Assembly: GCF_001039355.2 (NCBI RefSeq)
Contig: NW_019773559.1
Location: 634,202 to 698,201, forward strand
DNA: 64,000 nt
Direction of reading: 5' to 3'
Origin: Lingula anatina
Taxonomy: Eukaryota > Brachiopoda > Lingulata > Lingulida > Lingulidae
Part shown: piece by piece, positions 24,365-35,600 of the stretch
Position numbering within the stretch: position 1 is the stretch's first letter
How the letters are laid out: each line of letters opens with the position of its first letter
The notes under the pieces: generated by a model
The model's input: only the letters and a program-made list of their open reading frames with translations
Database searches by the model: none
What the model was told of the DNA's origin: nothing
Made by a program: the position numbers and the translations under genes

Positions 24365-27300
24365 ATGAGTTCTTCAAAAGGTAAGGCATTAAAACCAGGT
24401 GGAGCTTCTAAAGGTTCGCACCTCGCAAAATCACCCGCTTCAAATGACGTAACCAAGAAAACCGTAAAACTCCCTAACGCAGCAGCGTCAGATACTGGTG
24501 CACAGAGGAAAGGCTCCGCAACAAACGCTAGAAAAACCAGTCTTGGAGTAGATGCTGCGGCAGCAACAAGGCGAAAAAGTACAATTTCATCGGACACACA
24601 ACCTAGTAAAGCTGGAAAAACTGACAGTAAAGCGACAAAGGCAGCCACCAGAAAGACTTCTTCAAAAAACACATCTCCTGCAAAAAGTGGAGAAACTAAA
24701 GGAGCACAACCACAGTCCCTCAAACCCGTCGACAGCAAAACGATATCTCGTCGCCCGAGCAAGGACTCGGCCTCTCGCTTATCCGAAAATAAACCTGCTT
24801 TGCGACGTATGAGTCGTGACACTACTTCTAGTTTAACAACAAGCAGAAGAAATAGTTTGATAAGTACTACTTCTTCATCAAGGCATGGAAGTATTGTTGG
24901 TAGCCGTTCGTCCTCTCGTCGTAGTTCTTTAGCGCTTGACAACGACGCATCTGCCAGTCGAAAGACTCCACCGCATTCTACAGGTAGATCCCTCAGCAGA
25001 GCGGCCTCTGATGTTGAGATAAAAACCAAGACGTTATCGCCAGATGATGAATCCAATGAGAAACACGCAGAACATGAATCTGAAACAACTAATGAGACCG
25101 CGCCTACACTAACAGAGAATGCGGATAACAAGGCGGAGAGAAAAGAGCCAGAAATGAGCAATTCAGGAAAACTGAAGAAAGAAACAGTACCTGACAAAAA
25201 GACCGATATTGCAACAATGGCTATTAGAGAAAATGCAGACGTTTTGGGCTCGAAAGAGTGCTTGAATAGTAAATCTGAAGATGAAATCATACACGAGGTG
25301 TCTGACCAGGGCGAAAATTTAGCTTGTAATATGAACATAACTGATGAGGATATGAATCGAGAAAAAGCAAATGAAGAAGATACTTCCAATGAAACATCTG
25401 CCAAATATGTGTCAGGGAAAGCGATAAAGGAAGAGAATGTCGTTGAAGAAGAAAATAGAGATTCGTTACAGGTTGGCGGTAAACTACAAACAAAGGTCAA
25501 CAAGAACGATGTATCATCAATGAATATGACTGAGAATGAGCACAGCATCAACGAGTCCGACGAGTCAAATCAAAATTGTAAGGAAAAAACATTAGTTAGT
25601 GGAAACGCTGCTGGAGTTGACAACAAACCACACCAAAATATATCGCAGCCAGAAACATGCTGCTCTGAAGGCAGCTCTTATCACGATGGAGCACTTGAAA
25701 AGACAACAGAATCATCAGATGCCATAACAAAAAACATTTTATCTTCTGAAACAGAAACTAAAACCTTATATTTAGAGCAAGAGGAACAAAAAGAAAATAC
25801 TGAAAGCCAAAAATCTTGGACATCGGGTGGAGACGGGACTTTCTCAGCATCTTGGAATAACCAAAATAACCCAACGTCAAGGGATGATAATGATGTTGGT
25901 CACAACTCAACAGTTAAAAATGATACGAGTTCTGCCACGAAAAAAGGTATTAATGACGCAAACTTGGAGAGGACAGGAAAACAGGAAAATGCAAATAAAA
26001 ATGGCAATGATATGTTTAAATCGAAAAGTTCCAAAAGGGGTAGCAAAGACAACGTGCAAAATAAAGATCTTAAGAACGATGACGGCGAAAATCCACAAAT
26101 TGCCAGACTTGACTTAGGTGAAGAAAATACAGACCTAACGATCACTTGTGAGAAGAGATCAGGTTCTTTGACGACGCCTGATTTAAAAGATGATGACAAT
26201 CCAAACATCAAGGAAACATCAAGTTCACAGCGCCCTTTGTCACCCGTCAGTTTGGACAACAATGGTGAGGCAGAGGGTTTCCAGGAAAAGGTATCAAAAT
26301 CCAAAAAGATGAAAAGCGAAATAAAAATCAAACATGAACCAAAGAGCAATGAAAAAATAAAGGTGACTGACAAATCGTCTAAACCCAACCCTGACACGAA
26401 AAAGGTATCTTCGCAGGGCAACAGAGAGACAAAAGTAAGAAAAAATTCTATCGATCCCAATTCAAAGCAGGGGGCAGCAAATCCTCGGCAACGAAGAGCA
26501 AGCATTGATACACGCCCAGGGAAGAAGCAAGGCACGGGGACAGGCAGTTCTGTAAAGAATCGGTTAAGCAAAGGGAGCCTGGAGAATCTAAGTGAAATCT
26601 CTAAATCTGAAGCTAGTTTATCGAAATCAGTAGAGATCCTTTCAAGTGACGATGTGTTGAAGGAGGAAACATCGCCAAAACTTGACGACCCCACTCTACA
26701 CATCCAAGGAACCCAAACCCTGCTTACTCCCGACAGCAAACAAAATGCCAATACAGTTCCCACGAATTCATCATGCACTGCTAAATTAGGAATACCCGAG
26801 GGTAGTACAGATAGCATCCATAATTTACTAAAATTAAATAATGACACCCAAAGCGTAGCCAAAATGTGTCTCTCTGTTCCAAATGTCAAGCAACTAGTAC
26901 GAACATTCCCACACCAAAGAAAAGAGATTCCGACGAATTACAGAGACACAAACACCTTAGTCATGGTCTCCAATAGGATGGGGTCACATGTTGCAGAAAA
27001 AGATAACCCCAATTACTGGAGAATGAATTTGTCAACACCGAAATTGGTTAGTCAGTACAATCACTGGGCAGCAACAGGTGCATCACGCTCCGTGTTGCAG
27101 ATAGCTCAATTCTTCGAGTCTAACTCGCGTACTAACCATTTGCTTTCCTTTGCCCCATACCACGGCAGTAGCTTTATCTCATCTCATCTGATCCAAGAAC
27201 AACCTACGGCAACGAACTTCAGCAGCAGTGGAAGAGAGTCACAAGCAGCTTTGGAACGTTTCTATGACACCTGGATTAAATCACAGTTTCGAAGCTCCAG

Positions 27301-28147
27301 CCAACATATTTCCTTTGTTCGATCAGTTATCAGCAACTTTGAACGCAAATTAGACTTTGGAAAACGGCTTGGCATAGGCACCTCAACTACGTCTACGAAA
27401 ATCACTACCACAGTGATAATGAATCACACGTCGTCGCTAACTGTCGCTGTTGGAAGACCCAGTCAAAGAGCTAGCACCAACATAAGACGGGGCAGTTTGA
27501 ATAAAGAGAGCGAACCTACTACACATTCCCTTCGCATGTCAACGCTTCCCGATAATACTGGGGGTATAACACCGGTGACAACCAAACCCGTAAGCATCTT
27601 AAAGAAATCCGCAGTTCCTCAGAATTCGAATACAGAGGATCCTACAATTTGGGAATCTCGGCTAGATTTTGGATTATCGGATGATGATCACGAGGAAGAA
27701 GAGGAAAATCAAAGAGAAAAAAACAAGGCAGAGAACAGTTCAAACGTTTGGCTAACAAAATCCCACCCAATTTCTTCGTCATCGATGAGACACCGGAGCG
27801 GAGACGGCGTCGAAGACATTAAGACAGACAGACAGACCGAGGACCCATCCTTCATGAGAACTGAAAATAATAATGGGCAGAAAAGCCCGCAACAAAAGGT
27901 TGACTTACTGATTACAAACAAGGGAAGAATTCGCAGTTGGGAACGACCAGGTATTGAAAGATCACGTCTGGTAAGACCGAGTATCGTTGCTTCCAGGCGA
28001 TTGGACTATGAGCCCTTTCCTCGTCTACCCTGGGCGGCTCTGCTGCTGCGGTCTGACGTCAAGCCAAGTCAAGCAGTGATCGACATGAGTTATCAGAGCC
28101 CATGGACAAACCCAGGAAAAGTATTTGGAACTTCAGGTGGGCTGTAG
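24365..28147 (+). CDS. Large intronless, intrinsically disordered protein of unknown function
   Basis: A single open frame of 1260 codons starts at an ATG in good context (A at -3). I do not recognise it. Residues 1-230 are basic and Ser/Lys/Arg-rich, with protein-kinase-A-type sites RRKS (69), RRPS (129), RRMS (147), RRNS (161) and RRSS (185); RRAS and RRGS follow near 710 and 1040. Residues about 230-850 are acidic, Asn/Lys/Glu-rich and low complexity. The most ordered-looking part is about 850-1010, rich in aromatic residues (NPNYWRMNLSTPKLVSQYNHW, ERFYDTWIKSQF), and the extreme C-terminus (SRRLDYEPFPRLPWAALLL). KPVSILKK (near 1075) could be a PP1-docking RVxF-like motif. No signal peptide or membrane segment. 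An AATAAA is at about 28308. The long antisense open frames within it are shadows. A cytoskeletal or germ-line scaffold is possible but unsupported. Confidence 0.8.
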   Translation: MSSSKGKALKPGGASKGSHLAKSPASNDVTKKTVKLPNAAASDTGAQRKGSATNARKTSLGVDAAAATRRKSTISSDTQPSKAGKTDSKATKAATRKTSSKNTSPAKSGETKGAQPQSLKPVDSKTISRRPSKDSASRLSENKPALRRMSRDTTSSLTTSRRNSLISTTSSSRHGSIVGSRSSSRRSSLALDNDASASRKTPPHSTGRSLSRAASDVEIKTKTLSPDDESNEKHAEHESETTNETAPTLTENADNKAERKEPEMSNSGKLKKETVPDKKTDIATMAIRENADVLGSKECLNSKSEDEIIHEVSDQGENLACNMNITDEDMNREKANEEDTSNETSAKYVSGKAIKEENVVEEENRDSLQVGGKLQTKVNKNDVSSMNMTENEHSINESDESNQNCKEKTLVSGNAAGVDNKPHQNISQPETCCSEGSSYHDGALEKTTESSDAITKNILSSETETKTLYLEQEEQKENTESQKSWTSGGDGTFSASWNNQNNPTSRDDNDVGHNSTVKNDTSSATKKGINDANLERTGKQENANKNGNDMFKSKSSKRGSKDNVQNKDLKNDDGENPQIARLDLGEENTDLTITCEKRSGSLTTPDLKDDDNPNIKETSSSQRPLSPVSLDNNGEAEGFQEKVSKSKKMKSEIKIKHEPKSNEKIKVTDKSSKPNPDTKKVSSQGNRETKVRKNSIDPNSKQGAANPRQRRASIDTRPGKKQGTGTGSSVKNRLSKGSLENLSEISKSEASLSKSVEILSSDDVLKEETSPKLDDPTLHIQGTQTLLTPDSKQNANTVPTNSSCTAKLGIPEGSTDSIHNLLKLNNDTQSVAKMCLSVPNVKQLVRTFPHQRKEIPTNYRDTNTLVMVSNRMGSHVAEKDNPNYWRMNLSTPKLVSQYNHWAATGASRSVLQIAQFFESNSRTNHLLSFAPYHGSSFISSHLIQEQPTATNFSSSGRESQAALERFYDTWIKSQFRSSSQHISFVRSVISNFERKLDFGKRLGIGTSTTSTKITTTVIMNHTSSLTVAVGRPSQRASTNIRRGSLNKESEPTTHSLRMSTLPDNTGGITPVTTKPVSILKKSAVPQNSNTEDPTIWESRLDFGLSDDDHEEEEENQREKNKAENSSNVWLTKSHPISSSSMRHRSGDGVEDIKTDRQTEDPSFMRTENNNGQKSPQQKVDLLITNKGRIRSWERPGIERSRLVRPSIVASRRLDYEPFPRLPWAALLLRSDVKPSQAVIDMSYQSPWTNPGKVFGTSGGL

Positions 28148-28965
28148 CACATGGTGCATGGTGCATGTGTGTGTGTGTGTGTGTGTGTGTGAACGACAAA
28201 AAAAAAGAGAAAGAGAGAGATTTTAAAATTATGTAGTTCGCCCCGTCATTTGTACTTTTTGGTTGAATTTCCTGTACACGATTACATAACTTCGTAGATA
28301 AAATTTAATAAAGTTAAATTGGGAGAAGTGAACAAGGGGTGTGACCTATCTTTTGGAGAACTATTGCATCTAGATCTTTTGTGAAGACTGCGTCCAACTT
28401 GTGAATCATTTACAGTATCCTGTTGATGCCATAACCCCAATGACCTTCATTTCCATAATTTTGGTATTGTTTGCGCTTGAGAACCACATGCTACGGCCGT
28501 AAACGGAAAAATATAATACAATAAAATATGTTAATTCACAATTATATCATTCCTTCCCACATGTACAAAATACATATTTTTCAAGTGCATGTACGGCACT
28601 AAATGTAAACTTTGTCATGAGTAAATGAATGTTCTACGGAATTTTCTCACAAAAGAAAACATGCCCGGAAAGAACAAGTTAGAGGTCGGGATCAATTGCC
28701 TTTTCAAATTACCACTGCCCAATCTTGTAACTTAGTGCTTGTTGATTGGGATAATAGTCGTGAATCAACTTACCGGTTCATGGCCGCTTTCCTGCCAGAA
28801 GCGAAAGTAAGGATGTCGTATAAAAACAGCAGGCAAAAAACAATTACTTACATTTGACACTCTAATTTCACCTTATCCAGCATACCTCTTTAATAACGAG
28901 GCAAATATCAGTTGCCAAAGCAGTTGTCGAGCAGGAGAGTAGATTCTTTATATACCTTTATCCGT
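28148..28965. other. Intergenic region before AIF1-like gene
   Basis: Begins with the 3' UTR of the preceding gene, including a short TG microsatellite (28167-28192) and AATAAA near 28308. The rest should contain the AIF1 promoter. No gene seen. Confidence 0.65.
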
Positions 28966-30239
28966 ATGTGTGCTGAAAGAATGAACAGCGACGAGCAAAG
29001 CTCAGATGCCGCTGCGGAACGCGGAAACAGTCCGCCACCCTCCCCATCCAGGCCTAGTGTTCCCGCTGTCAAGACAGGTCGAGTCGCCGCTCTTGGGAGA
29101 GTCTTCGAAAGCGAGGGTGAGAAAAACCCTTGTGGATATTTGTGGTCCCTACCGCCGGATCAAAAATGTAGGCGGAGTTTTAGTGATGTTGTAAAGGCGT
29201 CTTTCTTTTGTATTTGAACAATCAAAAAGTTTATTAATATTTCGGCGTAAGGTAAATCTATCTTTATTTTTCTTTTCTCATTTTTCAGCCGGCAAGTTTT
29301 TTGGGTTGATGAAAGAAGCTCAGTCTAAACATTTGGAACGCATGAATAGGGTACGCCTTATATATTAAAAGTATGACTATTTAATAACAGGACAGGATCC
29401 TTAGACTACTTAAAATATTGCTATAGAATGAAACCTTTTAGTCAAATGACAGTCATTAATGTTAACTAATACCAAAATAACATTTTTGTGTGAAAAATGT
29501 TGCTAGTCTACAATATGTTTTCTTTTGCATAATACCTGACAAAATTGACTTAAGGGCTTTGGACAAAGATCAAAAGTGTTGCCACTTCACCGTTTCATGG
29601 TTAGGATTGCTTCTGGCGACTTCGCAAATGTAATATTAATAGCTTTGTAACAGGTCTTGTTTCACACGCTCTGCAAAGCGCAGAAGTTAGTACATGTGTA
29701 AAAGTAATTACAATGCTTTAAAAAATTCAGATGTACCTACTTGATGACAGATACAGGGACGTCGATCATCTTCAAGAAAAGCTTCACGTTTACAAGAGTA
29801 AGTGCACAAGAATGCATTACACCCAAGATGTTGAGAGAACAAAATAGTATTAAATCAAATATTTAATGAATTGGAAATAAGCATCATAGTGAATTCAGAA
29901 TTTAATATATTCTGGATTTTGTAAAAAATAGGGAATAAAAATATTGTTTTCTCACCATCTCTGGTTTTATTATGTTGTGCTTGTAGGTGCTGAAAATATA
30001 TGCACTCAAGCCTAGCTCTTCACCAGAAGGCTTTTAACCTTACGCTGTCCTGAGATCTGTGAGTAAATTGCTTAGCCCTAGCGGGGTCTAGTGAAATGTT
30101 GCTCATATGTACCCCTCTATGGGAGTGAAGGAAACATGCAGTATGAATATTGTACTTAAAATCATATTATTTGATTCATTGTAGACCTTTTCTTGGAATT
30201 TGACGAAAACGGCTCTGGTGATATTGGTGAGTAATTCTT

Positions 30240-30274
<35 letters not shown>

Positions 30275-31088
30275 TACACACACACACGTGCGCGCGCAAA
30301 CACGCACACATCAATATCACCTATCTCTCTTTGAGAGAGCTATGACATTTTGTTAAGAATAATGTTTGGATTCAATTTTTCAGATGCTTTGGAATTGAAG
30401 CGAATGCTACAGAAGTTGGGAGTACATCGAACTAATCTTGAGATTCGACGCATGATAGCGGAGGTGGATTCTGACAGCTCTGGTACTATAACTTATCACG
30501 AATTCTTAGCTATGATGCTGAGCAGGCGATCCCCTCAACTTAAATTGTAAGTTTTTTTTTACTTTATCTCTTTTTTTTCGACTTTAAACGAAAAAAATCG
30601 GCCACCTTTTGTTAAGAGGGAAGAGTATTTGGCATGTTCAAGACTTGCTCAAGCAGGGAGGGATAGGATGTGGATTGGATCTCAAGGAGCCTTTTCCCTT
30701 TTTTTATAGTACTTTGATTTATGGCATGCTATGGAATGAATACTATTTTTTAAAAAAGGTGGGGAGCAATATAAATATAATCCATGCGCCATCTACCTTG
30801 GCCCGCCAGTGATAGTCATAGTCCAAAATGATATATAACTACATTAAACTTTAAATTATTGTCATACAGTGAAAAAAATAGATAAAAAACATTTGGAAAT
30901 TTAGGCTTATAATTATTTAACACTTAACGTGTAAGTATTTTGAAGACTGTATTAACTTCCATCACAGCTAAATAAGGTCGTTCTATTTTTTATCTTTTAG
31001 AATAATTCAGTTTGAGGCTAAACACAAGATACTCCAGCCACCAAAAGTCGGACCCCCTCCTAAGAAGGATCTCAGGTCTTTGCCTTGA
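28966..31088 (+). CDS. AIF1: Allograft inflammatory factor 1 (IBA1)-like EF-hand protein
   Basis: AIF1 is a small calcium- and actin-binding protein of phagocytes and haemocytes. Exons 28966-29116, 29289-29350, 29731-29797, 30185-30226, 30384-30546, 31001-31088 give 190 residues (about 150 is usual). Homology begins at AGKFFGLMKEAQ; then the two EF-hands, loops at about residues 100-111 (DENGSGDIDALE) and 136-147 (DSDSSGTITYHE), both with canonical ligands, followed by FLAMMLSRRSPQLK and the proline/lysine tail ending in KKDLRSLP. Vertebrate AIF1 has a degenerate second loop, so this looks like the calcium-competent invertebrate form. The first exon adds a Ser/Pro-rich extension (SPPPSPSRPSVPAVK) not found in the human protein. 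ATG at 28981 is an alternative start. A CA/TC microsatellite fills part of intron 4. Confidence 0.93.
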
Positions 31089-32472
31089 ACAATCATACAA
31101 AGAAAATAATCGTTGAAAACAATCGTGTGGATAAATATGGAATATTCATGTAAATGCTTACCTTTAGATAAGCGAAACGCCAGTGAACTCTTTGTGGAGG
31201 TTATCGTAATTTTTCCAATATTTGTATACATAAATTCACAATTATTATTCATTAGCATATTATATTTGCGATGTCTTAAAGCAGCGCAACTGGACAGATT
31301 TGAAGTACGTTCGCATTTGATCACCTCCTTAGATTTGATTGACAACAGGAAAAGGGACGTGCGTGAAACTAAAGAATTCATACCTAGTTGCGTTTTCAAA
31401 CATGTAATCTAAAGACAATTATATACATAAGAGTATGCAGTGAATTTGACATTGAGAATAGTCAGTTATTCTCTGGTACCATGATATTAAGAATAAACTC
31501 TTGCTTGAACGACGTTTTGTACGCTTCACAACACGTTCCAATATGTATGAGACTATGACTAAGAAATGTACATATCATTTGTAGCTTAGATTAGAATATC
31601 CGTTGCAGGCTGTTATAACAGTTGTTCTTGTTTGTGTTTCTATATTTTTGTCTTCTTGTCTTTTCATTTTATCTATTTCTTTATTTGTTTATTTATTCAC
31701 ATTTTAATTAATGACATGTAGGCTATATCTGCGTTTCTGAAGGAGAGCAAACCCCACATAGGCTATAGTAGAAATCTCCCCGTAGAAATATTTAGAAATT
31801 GCACATCCACTTACGTTTTTTGAACTGAAAACTTTGTAGCTAAGGCCACACTAATAAAATTTACAAATTATCCTGTAAGTGTTTGATTTGATCAATTAGG
31901 AAATACTATAGATTGCTTATTGAAAACTTAGCATACAAATTAAAAACATGAGAGCCTTTTATCAAAACATTTAGGTAACGGTTACGAGCAATTAACGGCC
32001 TATATCATATGGCGTTCTCAATATCTGGTCAGATATATAGAACTAATCATCTAATTAGATATTCTATAAAACATCAAATACAGAGGCGACCAGATCAGTT
32101 TATGATTCTTGAGTAGATGAATAAATAAGAATGGCTAAAACCCTTTTAAAATAAAAAAAAAATAAAATAAAGAAATATTGCAAAAGCAACATAAGATTTT
32201 GACTTCATATTTTGGAGATGAAGACAAACGAATGAATATTTTCCGCACATGCAACACCTAGACTAATCGGTCTTTCGTGAAGCTAAAACGCAGTCTTGTC
32301 TCCGAACAAATACAGCTTTCCTTTTTTACTCCCATATGACTTCAAATAACGCATTTAATGGTAATTTGACTTAAACCCATAATGAGTTTTAAAATCACAT
32401 ACTCTAAATACCATATACTAGTCCCCCAAAATGAATATAATGATCAAAATCGATTAATAAAATAGCCGTGTC

Positions 32473-32530
<58 letters not shown>

Positions 32531-32689
32531 GAATGGTGTAAAATCAAGGTGATACAGCCCGTTGACTGACTTAGAATCTTTTGACGTCATCACATCGCTC
32601 AATCGACTGACCTCTGAGCTAACCTAGATGCAAACGTTGAGTTTAACTTCCTCTGTAATGCACGTAGACCTAGAGCCTAAGGCACGGCA
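31089..32689. other. Intergenic region, AIF1-like to 2OG oxygenase
   Basis: AIF1 3' UTR (AATAAA near 31492) then AT-rich sequence with no convincing reading frame. A TA microsatellite occupies 32477-32526, about 160 bases before the next start codon. Confidence 0.65.
32477..32526. repeat. (TA)n microsatellite
   Basis: About 25 TA units without interruption. Confidence 0.97.
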
Positions 32690-35600
32690 ATGGAAACGGA
32701 GAAGGTGCCGATTGTTGATTTTTTTGGACATGATGGAGTAATGAAATCCTTGGGAACCATAGGGGCTGAGATATACAGTGCATTTAAATCAGCAGGGTTT
32801 GTTTACCTGAAGAACCATGGTATTGCGGCGCCAAAGGCAAGTTTTTTCGAATTTCAATTTCAGTTATATTTACCTTGCAGAAGTACAAGATGCACGGTTA
32901 TACCTAGACAGAGTCTTTGATTCTCATTCTAACTACAACCTTGGACATAATAACGTTATTATGTCCAAGCTACAACGTACCCAACCTCTGTGGTGAAGCA
33001 GTTGACCAAAACTGCATTCAGAGGATGTGTATCTGCCTGGTATCAGTTCCCTTCTTGTCGGTCCACGCGTACATTTATGTACACTTATCAATATAAGTAC
33101 TGTGCGAGACCCCAATCTGGTGCCGAAATTTGTTTAGGCGTCGTATAATATACCAGTAAGACCCTGTTTGATTTTGGACCAATTTTCTATAGGACCCTAA
33201 AAGAAAATGTCTAAAGGGTACATGCATTTACAATGTTTCAGTAAACAAAGGCATATTTTCCCCTCTGTACTGATAAAATCAGAGGTATAAACCTTTCCAG
33301 AAAATTGCCTTCTCCAAACTGAAGTACTTAATATTGTTGTGAGTAAATGGCATTAAAAACTTATTAATTGCTAGCTGTTCTGATTAAGGGAGATCTGTTT
33401 CTAATCAATAACATGAAATCGAGACCATTATCTAAGTGGATATGGAAAATCCTACCAGGGGTAATGTACAAATCTCCCTTAATCTTTTCTTTTAGAAGCA
33501 CTGAACACTCTTAATTGTCACATTTCTTTTCTACTTAGCACTAATATTACATTTCATGATGCACATGCAGCCAAAGTAAAACTTCATATGGAGGGTTTAG
33601 GCTAAACCTGTAGATACATAGACAATATAAATCACAGTGTGGAAAAATACAAAGCAGTGCATAAGCTGATTCAATAACAGTAGTATATCTGTCAAAGCAT
33701 TAAGGCTAGCTTTCCTACTGTCATGTTAAACTTTGGTATTCTCTTACAGACTTCTGGTGGTAATGTTAATATTACATTTTTCATGATGCACAGCCAAAGT
33801 AAAACTTCATATGGAGGGTTTAGGCTAAACCTGTAGATAAATAGACAATATAAATCACAGTGTGGAAAAATGCAAAGCAGTGCATAAGCTGATTCAATAA
33901 CAGTAGTATATCTGTCAAACCATTAAGGCTAGCTTTCCTACTGTCATGTTAAACTTTGGTATTCTCTTACAGACTTCTGGTGGTAATGTTATCTTGGCAT
34001 CTCTATGGATAGTTATAAAACATTTGTTATCTGATTGCTTATATTTACAAGTAGATTTCTTTTTGTTCTGCAGATAGAAGCAGCTTTCAATGTGTCAAGG
34101 GAGTTTTTTCAGTTACCTGTGATTGTGAAGCAAAAATATGCAAGGCCTACAGACTCGAATGAAGGTTGGGTTGCTGTTGAGCGGGAAAGGTATAGGGATT
34201 GTGACAACATTTGATTAATACACCTTACAAGTACACTGTACTGGTTCATCACTATTGACACTGGTACAGGTTTAGAAAAAATCATTTAAATGTCTTGGCT
34301 ATATAACTGGCCTGTATAAACTATGTCAACAGGTGTGAAATGCTTAAGAAAAAAGTGATGTTTATATAATTGATAACAGAGCTTAGTTGTATCTGTCCTA
34401 TAAAATCCATGCTGTCATACTTTCAGTGAAGATATCTGCATATGTTTGATAATTTATTGAAGTTATCATCTTATATAAACAGGGTTCAGCATTGAAAAGT
34501 GCTTGAATTTTCTAGTAACCTTGCACCTTCAATCAGTTGGAATTCAGCCTTGAGAATGCTTGAAATTGCAATTAGCCTTGAAATTTTTTGAATATGATCC
34601 CTAAGCAATTCTTCAAAATTATTTCAAATAGACAAAAAGTGAAAGAAGGGGAGAATACCCTTTTGGACATCATTTTATTTTATTTTTTTTTTTTCATGTT
34701 TTAACAATTATGTGTTAAAATGCAAAGTTTCTATGAAATATTACATGTCATTTATATTTGGCACGTACACTTATAAAGGACAGTGCATTGCCCTCAATTG
34801 CATTCAGTGTCCTTGAAAATACTTTTATTACAGCTTCAAAAGTCTTTGAAAGTCCTTGAATTTGTTTTTAATGTTCCTGTATAAGCCCTGTACAAAGCAA
34901 ATTAATTTCAAGCTGTTAGACCATTATTTCTATTTGTCATAAGAGTAAATTGAAGATGTGCTTGTAAAGAATGAAGGTATCTCTCTATTTCATTTCATGT
35001 TGAATAAAATTGTTCCCTTAATTTGTCTACATGTTTCAAAATGTCTTTTTAATGCTTTAGCCTCAATCCTGAGAGGCCTGCTGATTTGAAAGAAGCGTTC
35101 AACTTTAGTAAAAAAGAAAATGTAAAGGTACATGTACATTCAAGCAACCACTTGTTTGAAGCACATCTGAAAGCAAAAGACTCTTGAACTTGAAGAATTC
35201 TTACAATCATGTTAGAAATAAACTGTTACACTAGCCTGTAGTTACAGACTAAGTTTTAATAACATAACATGCTTTCGAGTGCTTAAAATCCTTGTATAAA
35301 TTTATGATTTAATATAATTTAAAAGCATATGTTTGCCCATATTAGCTTTAGAGAGTACAAATGTATGAGGACACAAGTAATTTGGAATGATAAATCCTAA
35401 TACATAATGGAAAAAGTTATGTCTTAACTTTTTTTACAGAATTGTTTGCCTAAAGAAGTTACAACATTTAATCCAGTGCTTGCTGATTTATTTGATGAGG
35501 CACAACAGTTAACTTTTAGAGTGTTGGAGGCACTGGATGAAGGAATGCCAGGAAATGTCAATGTGAAGGTTAAGGTTAAAACATTATAACATGAATCAAA

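Noticed and set aside
24358-25551. 397-codon open frame on the minus strand (also 25900-26889, 329 codons)
   Set aside because: Both lie antisense to the 1260-codon ORF. Their Leu/Ser/Phe/Val-rich composition is what the complement of Ser/Lys/Glu-rich coding sequence gives. No motif seen.
28912-28965. Upstream extension of AIF1 to 28912
   Set aside because: That position is TTG, not ATG; the first ATG in frame is 28966.
30103-30309. Open frame with Val/Cys/Arg repeats in AIF1 intron 4
   Set aside because: Translation of a CA/TC microsatellite.
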